The position numbers and the translations under genes are program-made. The notes under the pieces were generated by a model. That model saw only the letters and a program-made list of their open reading frames with translations, was not told where the DNA came from and did no database searches. From Leguminivora glycinivorella (Eukaryota; Arthropoda; Insecta; Lepidoptera; Tortricidae), in NCBI RefSeq assembly GCF_023078275.1, contig NC_062983.1:4767001-4831000 (forward strand): 64,000 nt of DNA, in the 5' to 3' direction. Shown here piece after piece: positions 10,297 through 21,335 of this stretch. The number at the start of each line of letters is the position of its first letter. Position 1 is the first letter of the stretch.

Positions 10297-11287
10297 ATAA
10301 TGCTGTCACAATATTGTTATACATTTTGTCTAAGGCACGTGTATGAGCGATGTCGTTACAATAACAATCTGCACATTTAGTAAATTCCCTATCAAAGTCT
10401 ATACATCTTAGTCTAATATGTACCTCTTTACAATATAATGCTATCTGCTTCTCATTTCTTTCACCCCACACAACCTTTTTATCCGTCACGGTTACATTTG
10501 ATTGTTTAGGTGACACAATTCGCAAATCACACTCAACAATTAAAGGAAAATGATCTGACCAGAAACAATCGTATTTAACATATACATTACGCACAGAATT
10601 CACCGCCGCCTGGGTCAGTATACAGTGGTCGAGCCAGCTAGGCGTCCCGTGCGCTTCACTAATAAAAGTGTAGGTACTTGATGTTAAACCTAGAGTATCA
10701 ATGTCAATACAAGACCAATTTTGTTCACCGCAAAAATGCATTAGTTCTGTATAAAAGAGCTCCCCCGGGGTCGCATTAAAATCTCCTAAAATATACACAG
10801 AATCTACGTCGTATTCTTCTATAATAGCACTTACCGTACCCAGACAGTCGGTGAATTCCGGCAGATTAATAGTTGAATTCGTAGGCATATACACACTCAT
10901 AATAACTATGGGACTATCTTTCACTGACACCTTAATCGCACATACTCTTTTACTATGACAGTTTATCACTGATACGTTGGTAAACACACTATTTCTCCAT
11001 AGCAAAGCCACACCGCCATACGGCCTGCCTCTTAGGATTCCCGATGACGTGTCCATTGCCGATGTTCCTGTGTATCCAAATAAGCTATCTATGGTGCTTA
11101 GATAAGGAATCTCCTCCTCTGTCAACCATATTTCCTGTAGCGCAATCACATCACAAGTACGGCACAATTCCCTTACTCCATTTATAGAACGTTTTACCGA
11201 CTTGCAATTAAAACTTGCAAACTTACAACAACTATAGGTACTGTTCTTGTCACTGTTATTTAAGTAATAGTCAAATAAAAAAATTCT
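10253..11287 (-). pseudogene. Apurinic-type endonuclease domain of non-LTR ORF2
   Basis: Nicks target DNA to prime reverse transcription. The frame is open from just after a TGA near 11288. It begins with a CKFASFNCKSVKRS-like stretch typical of the first strand of this domain, although the first ATG in frame is at 11167. Counting from that Met, the catalytic motifs are QE at 11-12, GRPYGG at 47-52, GDFN at 128-131 and SDH at 204-206, all intact. The frame ends at 10253, where a C5 run on the plus strand (10256-10260) has one base too many or too few; the next frame continues as the reverse transcriptase part. Only this one-base indel separates the two, so the copy is probably young. It is broken as it stands. 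Confidence 0.85.
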
Positions 11288-11598
11288 TCATTTTTTTTCG
11301 ATTACATAAGTTTAACCTTGATTTATAGTATATAATCATACATATTTTACTATCACTATAATTTTATTTCAAGTACTGTACGTTCATTTATACCGAAGTA
11401 TTTTTTTTTGAACTATACCTTGTGTAGTTTAGAAGATACAGACATTTTTGTAAAAAGTTGTGAATGCGCAGCGCGCTGCGCGCGTCGCTTAAAAACCCGG
11501 ACGGTTGACCGGAATATGGTCGCGCGGGCTGGACTGTCAAGTCCAAATACAAATAGGTATGTAGGAATATTCATCTCAATAAGGTATTAATAACTGAT
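11288..11598. other. No feature recognised
   Basis: AT-rich, with a short GC-rich patch at 11462-11540 (GCGCAGCGCGCTGCGCGCG) that is itself palindromic. Nothing else. Confidence 0.4.
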
Positions 11599-11868
11599 TG
11601 TACTCCACACATTCGCGGTGCATAGTGCATCCCTGCGTTGACATTTTCAAATAACCATACGGGTTTGGTTTACCAACCAATTTTTATACATTTGTCTTTT
11701 TTGGCCTATTTACAGCTCTTTCAGGCTCTTTCCCCCAAATTTTTCAATTTAAATTTTCGCCTACTTATTTCATGTCATTTCCAGTACTTCTAGTCCATGT
11801 CCCGGAGTTATGGAACACTGTACTCCACACACTCGCGGTGCATAGCGCATCCCTGCGTTGACATTTTC
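11599..11868 (+). repeat. 50-bp direct repeats flanking 170 bp
   Basis: 11599-11648 and 11819-11868 match at 48 of 50 positions (TGTACTCCACAC, CGCGGTGCATAG, GCATCCCTGCGTTGACATTT). The enclosed segment contains the repeat that also occurs inverted at 7665-7715. Confidence 0.9.
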
Positions 11869-12204
11869 CGAATCACTGACCCACTACGGATTTTTGATGA
11901 AATTTTGAAAGTGACGGTGTGATGTAAGTATTTTAGTAAAATGCCAATGTTAAATCTGGGACACGGTGCAGATTCAATAATGAAATTTGGTTTTTAATGT
12001 CCTTGAACAATGAAATCCCATTTGCTTGCGTACCTTATTAAATGTATGTTTAAAACCATACAAAGTTATAAAAAAATTGAACCTCATTTTTGATAATTTG
12101 ACCCATATCTTTCCATCGAGAGATGTCAGTCAAATCAACTTGACTAAGTACTAATGTTATTACTTCCATATTCTTAGGTATTGTCAAATTCGTACGTCAT
12201 CTCA
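11869..12204. other. No feature recognised
   Basis: AT-rich intergenic sequence. Confidence 0.4.
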
Positions 12205-12440
12205 AATTAAATAAATATTATAGGACATTCTTACATAAGTAGATTGACTGAGTCCCGCGGTAAGCTCAAGAGGGTTTGTGTTGTGGGTACTCAGACAACA
12301 ATATATATAATATAGAAATACTTATGTACATAGAAAACATTCATGACTCAGGAACAAATATCTGTGCCCTTACCGGGATTCGAACCCGGGACTGCGGCGT
12401 AGCAGGCAGGGTCAATACCGACTGTGCCAGACCGGTCGTC
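12205..12440 (-). mobile_element. tRNA-derived SINE, family A
   Basis: Minus strand reads a tRNA-like head (GGTCTGGCACAGTCGG, then the B-box-like GGTTCGAATCC at 12379 region), then the body motif GAGTCATGAATGTTTTCTAT and a tail ending GTAAGAATGTCCTATAATAT. Other copies lie at 44316, 46658 and, split, at 13060-15880. Confidence 0.85.
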
Positions 12441-12452
12441 AAGTCGTCATCA

Positions 12453-13055
12453 TCGTCGTCATCGTGAATAAGGTGACCTATATTTGGCTCATCTTGACAG
12501 AAGGATCTTCATGTTTCAATTTATAGGAAGAATTTTATGTATAATATGTATACCTATGATATACCTAATATTCCATCAATCAATCAATCGATTATCCTTC
12601 GTACGGGTATAGGCTACTTGACCCTTTTTTAAAGTTTGTCTTATTACTTACTGTCCAATTAACCTAAAATAATATCACTATATTTTGTTATGACTTATAA
12701 ACCGCAAAAAATATTGTTAAAGAATATTTTTACGTAATCAGGCAAAAACAACATCAGCCATGTCATCTATAGATTTTCTGTGAATGAAGTCATTCAGTGC
12801 GAAAACAACACTTTCTGACACTTTAAGTACAAGGCAAAAGTCATTACGTCAGTGATTGATTTGACATGAATTCTATGATGTCACTACACGGCCGACAGCG
12901 TTTTCGGCGGCCAAATTTAAAAAAAAAATATTCTCATTTTTGAATTAAAAATACATTTAATACCCAAAATCATTAGATATTGGTTTCTTATGTCAAATAT
13001 TACAGAAGACAATCATTTATTGTGCCAAATTAGATATGAGTCTAGTAGCCTATTA
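12453..13055. other. No feature recognised
   Basis: Short CGT/CAT microsatellite at 12437-12465 (TCGTCATCATCG), otherwise AT-rich intergenic sequence. Confidence 0.4.
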
Positions 13056-13082
13056 TTGACCATCGGTCTGGCGTAGTCGGTA

Positions 13083-14947
13083 CACAGATAGAAAATATCT
13101 CTTCAACCAAAGAAACCTATTTGAACCAAGAGATATCCAGTTTCCCATATCAGGAAGATTTTAATTACTTGATATAAAACATAAAATGTCTCGATGTTTA
13201 TTACTTGCACTAACCATTTTATATCTTAACATGATTAGCAAAACAATCTTTTTTTAAAAACTTAATCATTTATTCCAAGAGCGTAAACGTTTTGTTCAGT
13301 GATAATTATTACTCAGAAGCAAATCAGCAAGTTCTTAAAAACAAGTATAATATTTCTTGGTTCTAAGTAATAAAATTGTTGTATTAAGAGTTATGACGGT
13401 TTTCGGTTAAGAGTTATGCATAATTAAAGTAAAAGTTAATGTTTCTTGGGGTGAAACAATTAGTTACTTACACCAAATATATACATTTTTCATTTTAAAA
13501 GTTCTGACGGTATTAGATGAAGATTTACATGTTTGAAGTTAGATTTAATGTTTCTTGGGGTGAAACAGTAAGTATCTTAAACCAAATATACTTACTTCTT
13601 GGATGTAATTTATCTTATTTCATTTAAAATATATAATTTCTTGAAATAAAATTTTATATTTCTTAGATTGAGTAAATAATGTTTGTAGCGGGGGTGCGCG
13701 CGGGGAGAGAAGGGAAAGCCGAAATGACGTGAGAGGTGTGTATTATTTTCAATAACCCGTACGTTACAAGCTTATAACTCAGAACGAAGACGAGTTCCCC
13801 AGCCAGTTAGAGAGAGAGAGAACTGGAGCGGAAGCACGTTTAGGATAGTCCTCAATAATAGCGCGTAGTTCCCAGAGGGAAGCAGGGGGCTATTATGTCG
13901 GAATTTGTATTCCTATGATTCGATACATATCAAGTTCCAACCGGCGAGCCTAACCAAATCGGGAAAAATCTTAACACCGCGATGTACGAATTCTATGGGC
14001 TGGGTTCAGCGCCATCTAGCGGGTTTTTTGGTAACTAAACCGGTGTCGCCGCTCGGCGCGCGAACTAAATCTTGAAGCAAAACTTTATTATTTTTCGATC
14101 TAAACGTGTTGATTCTCAAATGGAACTTGTAGGCATTAAATCAAGAATTTGTGATATGAAGCCAAGAATGTAATAAATCTTGACCTAAGTCCGTGTTGAT
14201 TTTTTATTTAAAACCTGCTCGAATTATGAATGAAGTCTATAAGCATCAAACCATGAATTATTATAATCAAGCCAAGATTGTTCTAAATCTTGAAGTAAAA
14301 CCTTGATATTTTTTGATTTGAACTTGTTGATTCTCAAATGGAGCTTGTAGACATTAAATCAAGAATTTGTGACACAAAGCCAAGAACTTAATAAATCTTG
14401 ACATAAATCTGTGTTTATTTTTGTTTTAAGTTATTCTGGAACTTTGAATGGAGTTGCAAAGCATCAAATCAAGAACTATTAAAATCAAGCCAAGATTGAA
14501 CTAAATCTTGACGTAAAACCGTGTATTTTTTTTATTTAAACTTTTATGTCTTGACTGTAGAACGTAAAAGTTAAATTAAGAAATTATGATTTCCTATTAA
14601 AAACGCAGAATTCTTGTAGTTAAATTGTGGTGAATCTTCTTTTAACAGGTTTTTATTTTTGCTTTGATAAAGGTTACTTGAACCAAAGACGTTTTTTAAG
14701 AACTAGCATATTCATACTAAAACGGTGTAATATTTTGTTGCAAATAAATACTTCTTTGATTCAAATCTGTCCTATTTGTACCAAATGTATATAAAGTTAC
14801 GACTGAACAATTTTGATTCTTCTTTGAAAAAGGAATATCCCTTTAGGTTAAGACCATGTTATTAGATGAAGAATTATATTATTCCTTTTAAATAACAGTG
14901 TTTGAGAGAGTTTTCCGTCTTAAATTAAAATATCTTTTCTATCTGTG
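13083..14947. mobile_element. 1.87-kb TIR element flanked by TA
   Basis: Left end CACAGATAGAAAATAT is inverted at the right end as ATCTTTTCTATCTGTG; a TA lies on each side (13081-13082 and 14948-14949). Inside are two degenerate copies of a GTTTCTTGGGGTGAAAC unit (13440-13600), a GC-rich island at 13680-14060 and a 218-bp tandem repeat. No transposase frame. The TA flanks suggest mobilisation by a Tc1/mariner-type transposase. Confidence 0.65.
14090..14560 (+). repeat. 218-bp degenerate tandem repeat
   Basis: GTTGATTCTCAAATGGA occurs at 14108 and 14326, each followed by CATTAAATCAAGAATTTGTG. Half-unit similarity (AATCAAGCCAAGA, TAAATCTTGA) suggests an older repeat of about 110 bp. Confidence 0.8.
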
Positions 14948-15105
14948 TATCACTACCGACCCCTGCCTGCCCTGCCTTTGCCGATGGTCCTGGGTTCGAC
15001 TCCCGGTCAGGGCATTCATTTCTGTGATGAACATATTCCTGAGTCATGGATGTCTTCTATGTGTATAGGGATATTGTAGTACAAGCATTGCTTAGTTTGG
15101 TGCTA

Positions 15106-15853
15106 AAGTAAAATCCATAATCCTACGGACCAAATTGACAAGTAAGTGTGAACGAATGTTGCCACAGTTTGGCCAGTGTCGTTCTTATCGATATTAAAAT
15201 TATTATTACATCGTAGATTTAAGGTGTACCCAGACGGGACAACGAAATTGGCAATTTGATCGGCTAATCAATATACCAACTTTTTCTGTGATTTCGACAG
15301 ATCAAAAGGTCTGTAGATCGCTAATTAGAGATATTTTTTTTTATTTCGAAGCAGCAGTAATATTATTCAAAAATTATATAGATATTTATCTATATAATTC
15401 TGTATAAGAATGATGTGTGTGTTCTGTGTATTCTGTTCTGTGTGATGGAAAGTGACGATGTCTCTATAATATTTATTTTTTGTATTTATGATATACTTGC
15501 CATAGCGTGACAGTATTATCGTCGAACATGGTAGTTTATTTTTTACCTACAGGCTCGGAAACCGTTTTATGTTATAAACTAGTGGGTAAAAATGCATGGT
15601 TCAAAAATGCATCTTCGAGGTAGTGGATGGATCCACTACCTCGAAGATACATAGAACAAACCAAAATGTGTACCTCTTATTTGAAACTAATATACTTATT
15701 CTTGATTTAAACTTGTCTGTTGTATGTACTTTACAACTTGTCGATATATTGTTATCGACATATACCCTTCCCTATTTTAATTTTGCTGTTCCTGGTATCA
15801 TTTTACCTGTCAGTCATTTGTCAATTTAGTCCGTAGGATTATGAATTTTACTT
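15106..15853. mobile_element. 748-bp TIR element flanked by TA, inside the SINE tail
   Basis: Left AAGTAAAATCCATAATCCTA continues CGGACCAAATTGACAA and is inverted at 15811-15853; about 40 of 45 positions match. TA at 15104-15105 and 15854-15855. It holds the palindrome at 15611-15648. The 77-residue frame at 15596 shows no domain. Confidence 0.75.
15611..15648. repeat. Perfect 18-bp inverted repeat, 2-nt spacer
   Basis: ATCTTCGAGGTAGTGGAT, GG, then its exact reverse complement. Confidence 0.95.
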
Positions 15854-15880
15854 TAGGTAAGGTGTTCTGTGTAAGGTGTC

Positions 15881-16190
15881 CTCTGATATATTTTATAAAT
15901 ACTTTATTCCGTTTTTTCTTGACGGATATATCATCTAACATGTACGTTATTCCGTATTTTCTGAAGACATTCCTTATTCTGACCACCCGGGATCTCTCAG
16001 TTTCTCGATTTTCTTGTCGCCAAAGAAAATACAATTCCCCTGGTTCCCAGTCAAAGTATCCTAGAATTCTATTTTGATCTTTCTAACATTTATTTTAATG
16101 TTATGTAGATTTCGTTTTTTGTTCGAGTTTTTGTCTCTGGAGAAATGATGTTATGCGGGAGTAAACAATTTTATTTATTTCATAGCATTG
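15881..16190. other. No feature recognised
   Basis: AT-rich; frames on both strands show no domain. Confidence 0.4.
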
Positions 16191-16196
16191 TGTAAA

Positions 16197-16345
16197 TCCA
16201 TATATTTTGAATATTATAAATGGGAAACTGTGTATGTCTGTTTGTTTATCCGTCTTTCACGGCAAAACAGTGCGACCAATTTGACGTGATTTTTTAAGTG
16301 GAGATAGTTGAAGGGATGGACTCTACCCATACAACCATTTCAGTC
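16197..16345 (+). mobile_element. Lep1-like Helitron, 5' part
   Basis: Begins near TCCATATATTTTGAATATTA, with TATAAATGGGAAACTGTG and CCGTCTTTCACGGCAAAACA. The same 5' body occurs at 54347 and, inverted, at 41490 and 57260. The 3' end with CTAG is missing. Confidence 0.65.
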
Positions 16346-16379
16346 GCAAAATCTTCAAATCAGTAACTAACTGTCAAAT

Positions 16380-16720
16380 GTGACATAACGCGTGGTAACG
16401 TCGTGCAAACAATGCGACCGTATTGATACAATAACAAAATGTAGTCGTCGTGTGCACTCGTTACGGTAACAAAATGTGTACGAATTTGTGGCTGTCAATG
16501 TCACTGTCAGAATGACTTTTAACGACACTTTATTAGTCGACGTTTGCACACATAACGGTAACACATGTGGACGAATTTGTGGCTGTCATTGTCACTGTCA
16601 GAACGGTTTCTGACAGTGACATTGACAGAATTTGTACACACATGTGTAGGTCTGATTACCGAACTGCTCCTAAACCACTGTATCCGCAAATGACAATCTG
16701 AAATACGAAGGTTTCTCAAA
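16380..16720. repeat. Direct and inverted repeats around a TGTCACTGTCAGAA core
   Basis: ACGAATTTGTGGCTGTCA occurs twice in direct order (16480 and 16572), followed each time by TGTCACTGTCAGAA. The second copy is immediately followed by the inverse TTCTGACAGTGACATTGACA (16608-16627). Probably a degraded TIR element. No coding content. Confidence 0.75.
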
Positions 16721-17255
16721 CTGTCTTGTGAAGTTGTGGACTGGTTGCTTTGAATCATTTAAATATGAGCGAATTAAATAATAATAAACGACGACGACCA
16801 TTTAAGCACTCTTCGACATTTTATAGAAATGTGGGAAAGTAAGAAAAGTGCAGAATGATAATACAAATAGATAAGCACTTTATAGTTACTTAATGTATTA
16901 AATATATAATTTTTAATTCTTATTGATAAAAATGAAGTGTAGTGTTGCTTTACACAACAAAAGTAGGAATCAAATGAAATAGAGTATTTACTGTGATATT
17001 AATAGAATTTCTGTTGCGCAATGATAGTTTTTTTCAGTACAGATGCTGCTTTTTTTAACGCAGTAGTGCGAGCAAATCAAGCAATGATTCATTTCTTGTC
17101 TGGTCGAAACTCTTAGCTTAGATTTAGGTACTGAAAATCGTCGTACGATACACGTGCGAAAAGGACATTCACAACTCGTGTCGATTTAAAACACTCCCTT
17201 CGTTCGTGTATTAATTTATCGCTACTCGTATCGATTTTCCTCTTTTCCGCACTCG
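16721..17255. other. No feature recognised
   Basis: AT-rich intergenic sequence with no supported feature. Confidence 0.4.
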
Positions 17256-17349
17256 TATCTACAAGTATTTTGTTTGGGTTACAAAAAAAACACATCATTT
17301 GAGTAAATGATGTGTTTTTTTTGTAACCCAAACAAAATACTTGTAGATA
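17256..17349. repeat. Perfect palindrome, 45-bp arms, 4-nt loop
   Basis: 17256-17300 and 17305-17349 are exact reverse complements around GAGT. Arms contain TATCTACAAGTATTTTGTTT and GGGTTACA followed by A8. No mismatch was found on base-by-base check. Confidence 0.97.
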
Positions 17350-17759
17350 AGTAAGTAAGTTGTTGTGTAAGTAGAGTTACTTACTACATTTTATTTATGT
17401 CTCTTTAACATTACAAATTTGTAGACACTTATCTATACAAAAATCTTGACAAAAGAAGTACAGATCGCTGAAATTAATGTTGATAGTAATATTAATGACG
17501 ACTACTTTAACAAGTGTCAATTGTGAAATGCCGCAAAATGCAATGCCTGCAGTTGCTCTATAGAAGACCATAATAATATGATCCCCGATCCTTTACAACC
17601 CAGCAGCTCGGTACGCACGTTACAATTTTTTTAATCTTCTTTAGTGAGGGCAACTGAGTACGACGGCATATTTAATTGTTTATAAAGTTTGAGGATACCT
17701 GGAAAAAATTAATAGGTACAAGAAGCCATTTTGAAAATATAATAAATATTCACTGCTTT
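17350..17759. other. No feature recognised
   Basis: AT-rich intergenic sequence. Confidence 0.4.
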
Positions 17760-18262
17760 CGGTCACGCGTGTACGCAGCGACCATTTTGCGACCGTTTGT
17801 CGACCGTTTGGTGACCGTTTGGCGACTGTTTTTTACATGGAATATTACCGTCTTAATCCATATTTTAACAACTTTATTGGTTTTCTAGGCATTATTTTTA
17901 TTATTTCAGTATAGTATATGCACCGGAGCACTAAAACTTCACCAATCAATATACATAACACGCAAACACCGAGTAGTCAATAATATTATTACTGGTTAAA
18001 CTGAGGTAAATTGATGGCGCGTTGATAAATTTAGACTTATTTTATGAAATCACTCGAGCCATGGTAATTAGCCCACATTATATTACAAATGCAAACAATA
18101 TTTATCTTTAACAAATTCTTACGCCATTACATTTTAATGTCAAATGATTTTATTTCTTTTTTTACTTTGACGTCTCTGACAGTCGCCATTTGAAAAGAAT
18201 GAAATGAACGAATGATTTTGGGAAAGTAGTCGCCAAACGGTAACAATGTGTGCACGCGTAGT
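17760..18262. repeat. Inverted motifs around GACCGTTTGGCGAC
   Basis: GACCGTTTG-type motifs recur four times at 17789-17826, and GTCGCCAAACGGTAAC lies inverted at 18229. Near the outer edges ACGCGTGTACGC (17765) faces TGTGCACGCGT (18249). Suggests a decayed TIR element; not coding. Confidence 0.5.
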
Positions 18263-19484
18263 GCACTTCTGTCACTTCTGTGACCATTTGTGCCTGTTAC
18301 CAATCGTCCCCATTTGGGTCGCCGCGACTAAACGTCGTACTGCGACTAAGCATTGAGACCCGAAGACCTGTGTGTACACAAAATAGGAGGATTTGCGTAG
18401 GAACGGCGACCGATTATGGTTATATGGGTATGTATATAGTATGTTTTCCACTGCCAGTTTATGTATAAAGTATGTATTATTATAATTAATTATTAGTCAC
18501 GGAAATAAAATGTGTTATGTTAAAACACTCTTCTTCTTCCTGCTAGACCTGTTCCCATTTACTTGGGGTCGGCCTTCCTTGTCCTCAATTTCCATTAACA
18601 CATTGTTAATAAAATATTTAAATGAGATCTCTCTAGACACTGTTAACGTGACATGAGAGACAGTGTTAAACATCCTATCCTGACAGGATTACATTATAGA
18701 GCATGGCTATTTAGTAAAAAAAAATTGTTAAGGAAATGAAAACAAAAAAAAAACACTTGTTTTTTTTTGTTTTGATTTCTAGTGAAAGTTAATTGTTTTG
18801 ATTTCATCGAACCCTTACCTTGCCGCTGGAAGAGCGGGGTTTCCTGCTACAAGTATTGATATAATATTTTTTTAACCTTATAATAACTGAAATATAATTT
18901 CAAGTTATTTCTTAATGTATGCAAAAGTGAAAATACTTATGCCATAAAAATATTGATTTATTTATGTTCAATAATTGCCGAAATAAACAGTTTTTTGTGT
19001 CTCCTGTAAAGTAGGTTAAAAACACAGTATAGCGAAATTTTCACGCGCAGCGACGATATGTACTTAATAGGAGGTCCCAACCTTTTCTTACTTTGTAACA
19101 CAATATCTGTGACCAATAAACGATTTTTCATTTTCATTTCATTTTCATGAACGTCCCTTAAAATATCCGTAACTAATTTGGTAACACCCTATATAACCTT
19201 GTAAGAAGTTCTCCTTGAGCTGAAAGGGTCGACATCAGCCAAGCTCTTCGGGTAGCAGCTCGCGCAGTGTTATCACCCGACTCGCTCCGGCCGCCATTAT
19301 ACGGGAACTCTTTCCACACTTGTGCGGGGCGCGAGTGATGAGATGAAGCGAAATCGTCAGAATAAAATTCTTTGTTGATAATGGTGATATGTACAAGGTA
19401 ATCTTAAAGATAACATGTGTAATATATGGAATGATCGCATCGGAGTGGCTTTAAAGCGCGAGGCCGCGTTAGATTTTTTTTTTT
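18263..19484. other. Intergenic, fragments of LINE 3' tails
   Basis: 18525-18600 resembles a lepidopteran dispersed repeat; 19105-19150 is a LINE tail with CAATAAACG and TTTTCATTTTCATT units. 19195-19360 is GC-richer (GCAGCTCGCGCAGTG, CGCTCCGGCCGCC) with no match seen. No gene. Confidence 0.4.
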
Positions 19485-19612
19485 AATTATTACTATTATA
19501 AATTGGCTTACTCTTGGCCCCGGCTTTGCCAAAGACTAAGACGTGGCCCACGATGGAGTGAGCTCGCCCAGAAAATGCCTGTTCTTCCTAGATTTGATGG
19601 GTTTTTTTTTTA
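19485..19612 (+). repeat. Dispersed repeat with GAGTGAGCTCGCC core
   Basis: Shares AAGACGTGGCC, ACGATGGAGTGAGCTCGCC and ATGCCTGTTC with 39690-39875 (plus) and 31668-31785 (minus). The downstream part of the family is seen at 63905-64000. Probably LINE-derived. Confidence 0.75.
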
Positions 19613-20589
19613 TTATTATAAACTGGCCAGTGATTGACCTTAGTCGCACCTGATGGAAAGTGAGTTTTAAAGTCATACTGCAAGTTAATTCGATTTCTAT
19701 GGTAGATTGACAGGAATATTTATTGATCTAACTAGTTACACGAACAAATTCATCAAATAATGAATAATGTTCATTTGAAGGCCATTCAAATACCATCAAT
19801 GTGACCCCAAAATTTCCTAAAGCCACCCCGGTTAGCCGAACCCTTGTTGTGATTTAGTTGCGCTAACTATACTTTAGTTATTTACTTCCATGTAATACCT
19901 ACGTTTTCTGCAATATTGTACAGAATATAATAAACAAGTGATTGTCAATCGGTTCAATTTTAAAACGTTCGATATTCGAAACGAAACAAAATAAAATGAT
20001 TGTTCGATGAATATTCGAAACAAAACAATATAAACAAACAAACATAGCGAATATAATTATGATCATTTCCCAATGATGTAAAATTTGGAAGGTGTTGTGT
20101 TGATGTCAATAGGCAAGGACGGCACTGATTCGTGTACATTTCATTCGACTTTTTGCAACATTCCTAAAGTCTGAAACATCATTGTTCGGTAATGGGAATG
20201 GCTAGATATACTTAATTAAAAAATAATAGTGCACTCACATAGTGCGAATGACGTACAAACCTCGTTTTACAAAATGTTCTGGCAAACAAAATAGTTTCAA
20301 ACCCGCTCCGCTCATGAATTGAACCACACCGGCTAGGTTAAAACGCTTTTCCGCTTTAGGCCGGAAAATATTGAAAGTTCTTTGTGCGATGTTCGTACTT
20401 CGCTCGTGCTAGATATATCTATGGCCTTTTATTCAGACTTGTTGAACTTTCACAATATTACTTGGGTAATATTCAGGCTTGGTTGCGCTTAGCCAATGTT
20501 ATCTTAGCTTTTAATCGAATTAAATTCTGAAGCTTTACTCCTCTTTCTGATATTATCTTTATTTTTCTTTCTTCTTAGGCTTGGTAAGC
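19613..20589. other. No feature recognised
   Basis: AT-rich intergenic sequence. Confidence 0.35.
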
Positions 20590-20893
20590 TATAAATAGAT
20601 TTATTTATTTATTCGTATGGCGCATTTACATAACTTTCAAACAATATGTAGCTAGAATTATAAGTCCACATTCAGGGTCCCAAGCCACGAGATTGCGTCA
20701 GCTGTAAGCATGCAGAGGGCAGCGCTGTATAATGTGCTCAATGGTTTGAGCCTCTTCACCACATTCGCAGAGCGCAGAGTCCCGCCAACCCCACTTATGG
20801 CGGAAGTAATTACAGCGCCCGTGACCAGTCCTCAGTCTGTTCACTCGACACCAGAGTTTTCGTGGCAAGTCAAAACCACCTGGTTTCGCTATG
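20590..20893 (-). pseudogene. Jockey-type non-LTR retrotransposon 3' fragment
   Basis: On the minus strand a frame from about 20893 to the TGA at 20700-20698 reads a basic segment with RVNRLRTGHGRC, HKWGWRDS, then CECGEEAQTIEHIIQRCP. The CXCG..QT..HI...CP motif is the zinc-knuckle-like C-terminus of Jockey-clade proteins. It is followed by about 90 nt of 3' UTR and an AATAAATAAATAAAT tail near 20605-20590. Everything upstream is missing, so it is a short 5'-truncated insertion. Confidence 0.75.
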
Positions 20894-21154
20894 GGATAAA
20901 TAGATATACAAGTAAAATATAATGGCCTGGCGGAAAGAATGTGCGACTTTCAATCCGGAGGTCTTTGGCCCGAACCCCGATTCGTATCGATGAATTTTTT
21001 GGAACTTATGTACGAAATGTCATAATTTTAATAATATTTGCCAGTCGCTTTTCGGTGAAGGAAAACATCGTGAGGAAACCGAACTAATTCCAATAGGGCC
21101 TTGTTACCCTTTGGGTTATAAAATAAAATAAATAAATATTGGGTACACCTTACA

Positions 21155-21335
21155 CAGATCAACTTAGTCCCAAACTAAGCAAAGCTTTTACTATGTGTGC
21201 TAAGCGACGATATACATAAATAGATAAATACATACTTTTATATACATAGAAAACATACATGACTCATCACACAAATAATTCGGATTCGAACCCAGGTTGG
21301 AAGGTCAGATGGCAGTCGCTTTCGTAAAACCAGTG
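21155..21335 (-). mobile_element. Degraded SINE (family A-like)
   Basis: Contains, on the minus strand, GGATTCGAACCCAGG-like tRNA sequence in inverse, ATGAGTCATGTATGTTTTCT and a GTGTAAGGTGTACCC tail. The tRNA head is mutated and the A box unclear. Confidence 0.6.

Larger units (their letters stand above)
8255..11287 (-). mobile_element. CR1/Jockey-group non-LTR retrotransposon
   Basis: A single minus-strand element with an endonuclease-coding part (11287 to 10253), a reverse transcriptase part (10296 to 8449) and an AT-rich 3' region of about 200 bp. That region holds AATAAA (8281-8276 on the minus strand) followed by ATTT-rich tail sequence. The 5' part upstream of the endonuclease, including any ORF1, is absent, so this is a 5'-truncated copy, as is usual for target-primed insertion. 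No target duplication could be fixed because the tail is low-complexity. G+C is higher than in the flanks. Confidence 0.85.
13060..15880 (+). mobile_element. SINE family A copy split into three parts by two TIR elements
   Basis: Head GGTCTGGCGTAGTCGG at 13065-13080; middle 14950-15105 with CCTGCC, the B-box-like GGTTCGACTCC and GAGTCATGGATGTCTTCTAT; tail from 15854 with CTGTGTAAGGTGTCC. Removing the two inserts restores the order of a full SINE apart from an extra TCACTACCGAC at the first junction. Confidence 0.7.
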
